Below are positions 30,793 to 32,357 of a stretch of DNA of 32,357 nucleotides, one piece after another. The stretch covers positions 1-32,357 of the forward strand of contig CATABD010000027.1 in assembly GCA_949494735.1 (NCBI GenBank). The letters are read 5' to 3'. The notes under the pieces are model-generated. The model ran no database searches. It worked only from the letters and a program-made list of their open reading frames with translations, and was not told the DNA's origin. A program made the translations under genes and the position numbers. Every line of letters starts with the position of its first letter. The stretch's first letter is position 1. Origin of the DNA: an uncultured Oscillospiraceae bacterium (GTDB taxonomy: Bacteria > Bacillota > Clostridia > Oscillospirales > Oscillospiraceae).

Positions 30793-32217
30793 GTGACAAA
30801 GAGGGTGCCGGCACAGCTGATGGGTCCGAACGGCGGCCCGGGGGGGCCGGATTTTTCCAAAAAGACCTTGGAGACGGTTTTTGAGGCCTCCTACGACGGC
30901 ATCTACATCACGGATGGAGATGCCGTTACCATTATGATTAACAAGAGCTACGAATCCATCACCGGCCTGAAGCGGGAGGATATGCTGGGCAAGCGGATGC
31001 ATGACTTGGTGAAGGCCCAGACCATCTCCCAGTCGGGCACGCTGGCCGCGCTGGAAAAGCGGGAGCCGGTGACGCTGGAGCAGGTGTTCAAGACCGGGAA
31101 GCACGCCATTATCACCAGTACGCCCATCTTTGACGAGGGGGGCCGGGTGGCCATGGTTGTGACCAATGTGCGGGACATTACCGAGCTCAACTATTTGCAA
31201 AAGGAGCTGGAGGAGAGCTGGGCCTGCAACCTGCAATACTACAGCGAGCTGGAGATTCTGCGCCGCAAGGTGGGGCGTGCGCCCAGGCTGGTGGCCCAGG
31301 ACCCGGCTATGCAGGCGGTGCTGCGGGTGGCGGACAAGGCGGCGGAGCTGGATATCCCCATACTCCTGGAAGGGGAGACCGGCACGGGCAAGCAGGATTT
31401 TGCCCGCTATATCGCCTCCAAGAGCCGCCGGAAAAAGGAGAAGTTTATTGAGGTGAACTGTTCGGCCTATTCCGAGGAGGAGCTGGAATTTGAGCTGTTC
31501 GGCAGCGCCCCCAGCCCGCAGGCCAAGTCCGGCACCATGGGCCTGCTGGAGCTGGCCAGCGGGGGGACCATTCTGCTCCAGGAGGTGGGGGAGCTGCCCG
31601 CCAAGCTGCAGATGCGCCTGGTGCGGCTGCTGCGCTCCGGGCTGGTGACCCGGGTGGGGGACGGCAAGCCCTGCCCCGTGGACATTCGGATCATTGCCAG
31701 CACCACCCAGGACCTGAAGCGGCTGGTGGAGGGCAAGAAATTCCGGGAGGAGCTTTACTATGGGCTCAACGTGCTCCCCATCCAGATGCTCCCCCTGCGG
31801 CAGAGGAAGGAGGACATCATTCCCCTGGTGGAGGAGATGTGCATTGAGCTGAACAAAAAACACCGCCAGAAAAAGCGCTTCAGCCACATGGCGCTGCTGA
31901 CCTTGAAGAGCTACGCCTGGCCCGGGAACCTGCGGGAGCTGCGCAATGTGGTGGAGTCCGCCATGATCCTGTGCGGCGGCGACATCATCGAACCCCGGGA
32001 TCTGCCCATCTGCACCGAGGGGACCCTGAGGGGCCGGGAGGCGGAGGAGCTCTCCGGCCCGGTGGATCTGCGGCGCATTGTGGAAGACCTGGAGCTGAAA
32101 TACATCCGCAGCGCCTACCGCCTCCACGGGAACGTGCGGGATGCAGCCAAGAGCCTGGGAATGGATCCGTCCACCTTCGTGCGCAAGCGAAAGAAGCTGG
32201 AGGGGCGGGACAGCTAG
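30793..32217 (+). CDS. PAS-AAA+-Fis regulator of NtrC/sigma-54 activator type with degenerate ATPase motifs
   Basis: About 474 residues from GTG 30,793 (AAGGGAG 8 bases upstream; promoter at 30,671). A PAS domain is at about 20-125 (VFEASYDGIYITDGDAVTIM; VTNVRDITELNY). A short coiled link leads to the AAA+ domain (about 165-400) and a C-terminal Fis-type HTH (YRLHGNVRDAAKSLGMDPST). Walker A is intact (GETGTGKQ, K200). Walker B reads GGTILLQEVG, with Q263 in place of the essential Asp. The GAFTGA loop that touches sigma-54 is absent: ELFGSAPSPQAKSGTMG stands there. YYRLNV, with a proposed Arg finger, is YYGLNV. The sensor II motif WPGNLREL is kept. It is probably a sigma-70-type or ATPase-dead regulator sensing a ligand through PAS. 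Confidence 0.88.
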   Translation: MTKRVPAQLMGPNGGPGGPDFSKKTLETVFEASYDGIYITDGDAVTIMINKSYESITGLKREDMLGKRMHDLVKAQTISQSGTLAALEKREPVTLEQVFKTGKHAIITSTPIFDEGGRVAMVVTNVRDITELNYLQKELEESWACNLQYYSELEILRRKVGRAPRLVAQDPAMQAVLRVADKAAELDIPILLEGETGTGKQDFARYIASKSRRKKEKFIEVNCSAYSEEELEFELFGSAPSPQAKSGTMGLLELASGGTILLQEVGELPAKLQMRLVRLLRSGLVTRVGDGKPCPVDIRIIASTTQDLKRLVEGKKFREELYYGLNVLPIQMLPLRQRKEDIIPLVEEMCIELNKKHRQKKRFSHMALLTLKSYAWPGNLRELRNVVESAMILCGGDIIEPRDLPICTEGTLRGREAEELSGPVDLRRIVEDLELKYIRSAYRLHGNVRDAAKSLGMDPSTFVRKRKKLEGRDS

Positions 32218-32323
32218 CGGGTGTTGCAAAAATGAATCTCGATGCAAAACAGCAACAGACTAAAATTTTTTTGGTGAACTCAGGAATATCCTGAAAATAA
32301 CTGGAAAACAGGGAAGAGTACCC

Positions 32324-32357
32324 GGCCCTCTTGTTGCGAATTCGCAACAAGAGGGCC
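32324..32357. repeat. Perfect 34-bp palindrome at the right edge
   Basis: GGCCCTCTTGTTGCGAA is followed directly by its exact reverse complement, centred on GAATTC between 32,340 and 32,341, and runs to the last base of the window. It may be a terminator hairpin for the PAS-AAA+ gene (a T-run would be outside the window), a protein-binding palindrome, or a sequence at which an assembly stopped. The 107 bases between it and the regulator's stop codon hold no gene. Confidence 0.8.

Noticed and set aside
13371-32217. Sigma-54 (-24/-12) promoters that the PAS-AAA+ regulator might serve
   Set aside because: I found no TGGCAC-N5-TTGC-type element with correct spacing upstream of any gene; the visible promoters are of sigma-70 type.
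1-32357. CRISPR arrays, IS elements with terminal repeats, or rRNA genes
   Set aside because: No regularly spaced direct repeats, transposase frames or rRNA-like stretches were seen on either strand.

Overview
The window looks like part of a GC-rich Gram-positive anaerobe of the class Clostridia, probably a gut Oscillospiraceae-type genome. This is inferred from GGAGG-type ribosome binding sites, frequent GTG starts, Cna-B/sortase surface genes, lipoprotein and Dpp-type ABC genes, and protein similarity remembered from such genomes. No 16S rRNA or other taxonomic marker is present.

The window has two parts. From 1 to about 13,127 it is one end of an integrated mobile element, probably an integrative and conjugative element (ICE); relaxase, T4SS and integrase would lie left of the window. 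Nearly all its genes are on the minus strand, reading away from the attachment site. In order they are a ParA ATPase, a ParB-like protein, a decayed Bro-N antirepressor gene, a second ParB-like protein, an unknown 131-residue protein, a GNAT/XF1762-like protein and an orphan Gp49/RelE-type toxin. A four-gene surface module follows: membrane protein, sortase, copper-amine-oxidase-N-type stalk protein, and a 1753-residue protein with 13 Cna-B repeats. A convergent GIY-YIG-like fragment enters from the left edge. The element ends at a 46-bp 3' fragment of a tRNA gene, best read as tRNA-Val(CAC), at 13,128-13,173, followed by that tRNA's own terminator.

From about 13,300 to 32,217 the DNA is a chromosomal catabolic locus. 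An FGGY sugar kinase (minus strand) diverges from a long plus-strand operon. The operon encodes a Dpp/Opp-type ABC importer (binding lipoprotein, two permeases, two ATPases), a CocE/NonD serine hydrolase, an iron-type alcohol dehydrogenase, a zinc medium-chain dehydrogenase, a class II aldolase, and AtuA split into two proteins. A LacI-family regulator, an EamA transporter, a CaiB/BaiF family III CoA-transferase and a PAS-AAA+-Fis regulator follow.

My inference is that the locus imports an ester- or amide-linked polyol or sugar conjugate and cleaves it inside the cell. The polyol part would be oxidised, phosphorylated and split by the aldolase, and the acyl part handled by the CoA-transferase and AtuA proteins. 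The control elements support a single regulon. A consensus-like promoter (TTGACA, 17 bp, TATGAT) in front of the binding protein is followed at the expected start site by two tandem 13-bp boxes with a central AACGTT. A third box lies upstream of the CoA-transferase gene. The LacI-type protein is the obvious candidate to bind them.

Oddities most worth a second look are: the PAS-AAA+ regulator with a broken Walker B and no GAFTGA loop; the new gene combination of the catabolic locus; the shared operator boxes; a giant Cna-B protein that stops at its LPQTG motif and has Lys in place of the thioester Gln; the Bro-N pseudogene; and a perfect 34-bp palindrome exactly at the right edge.
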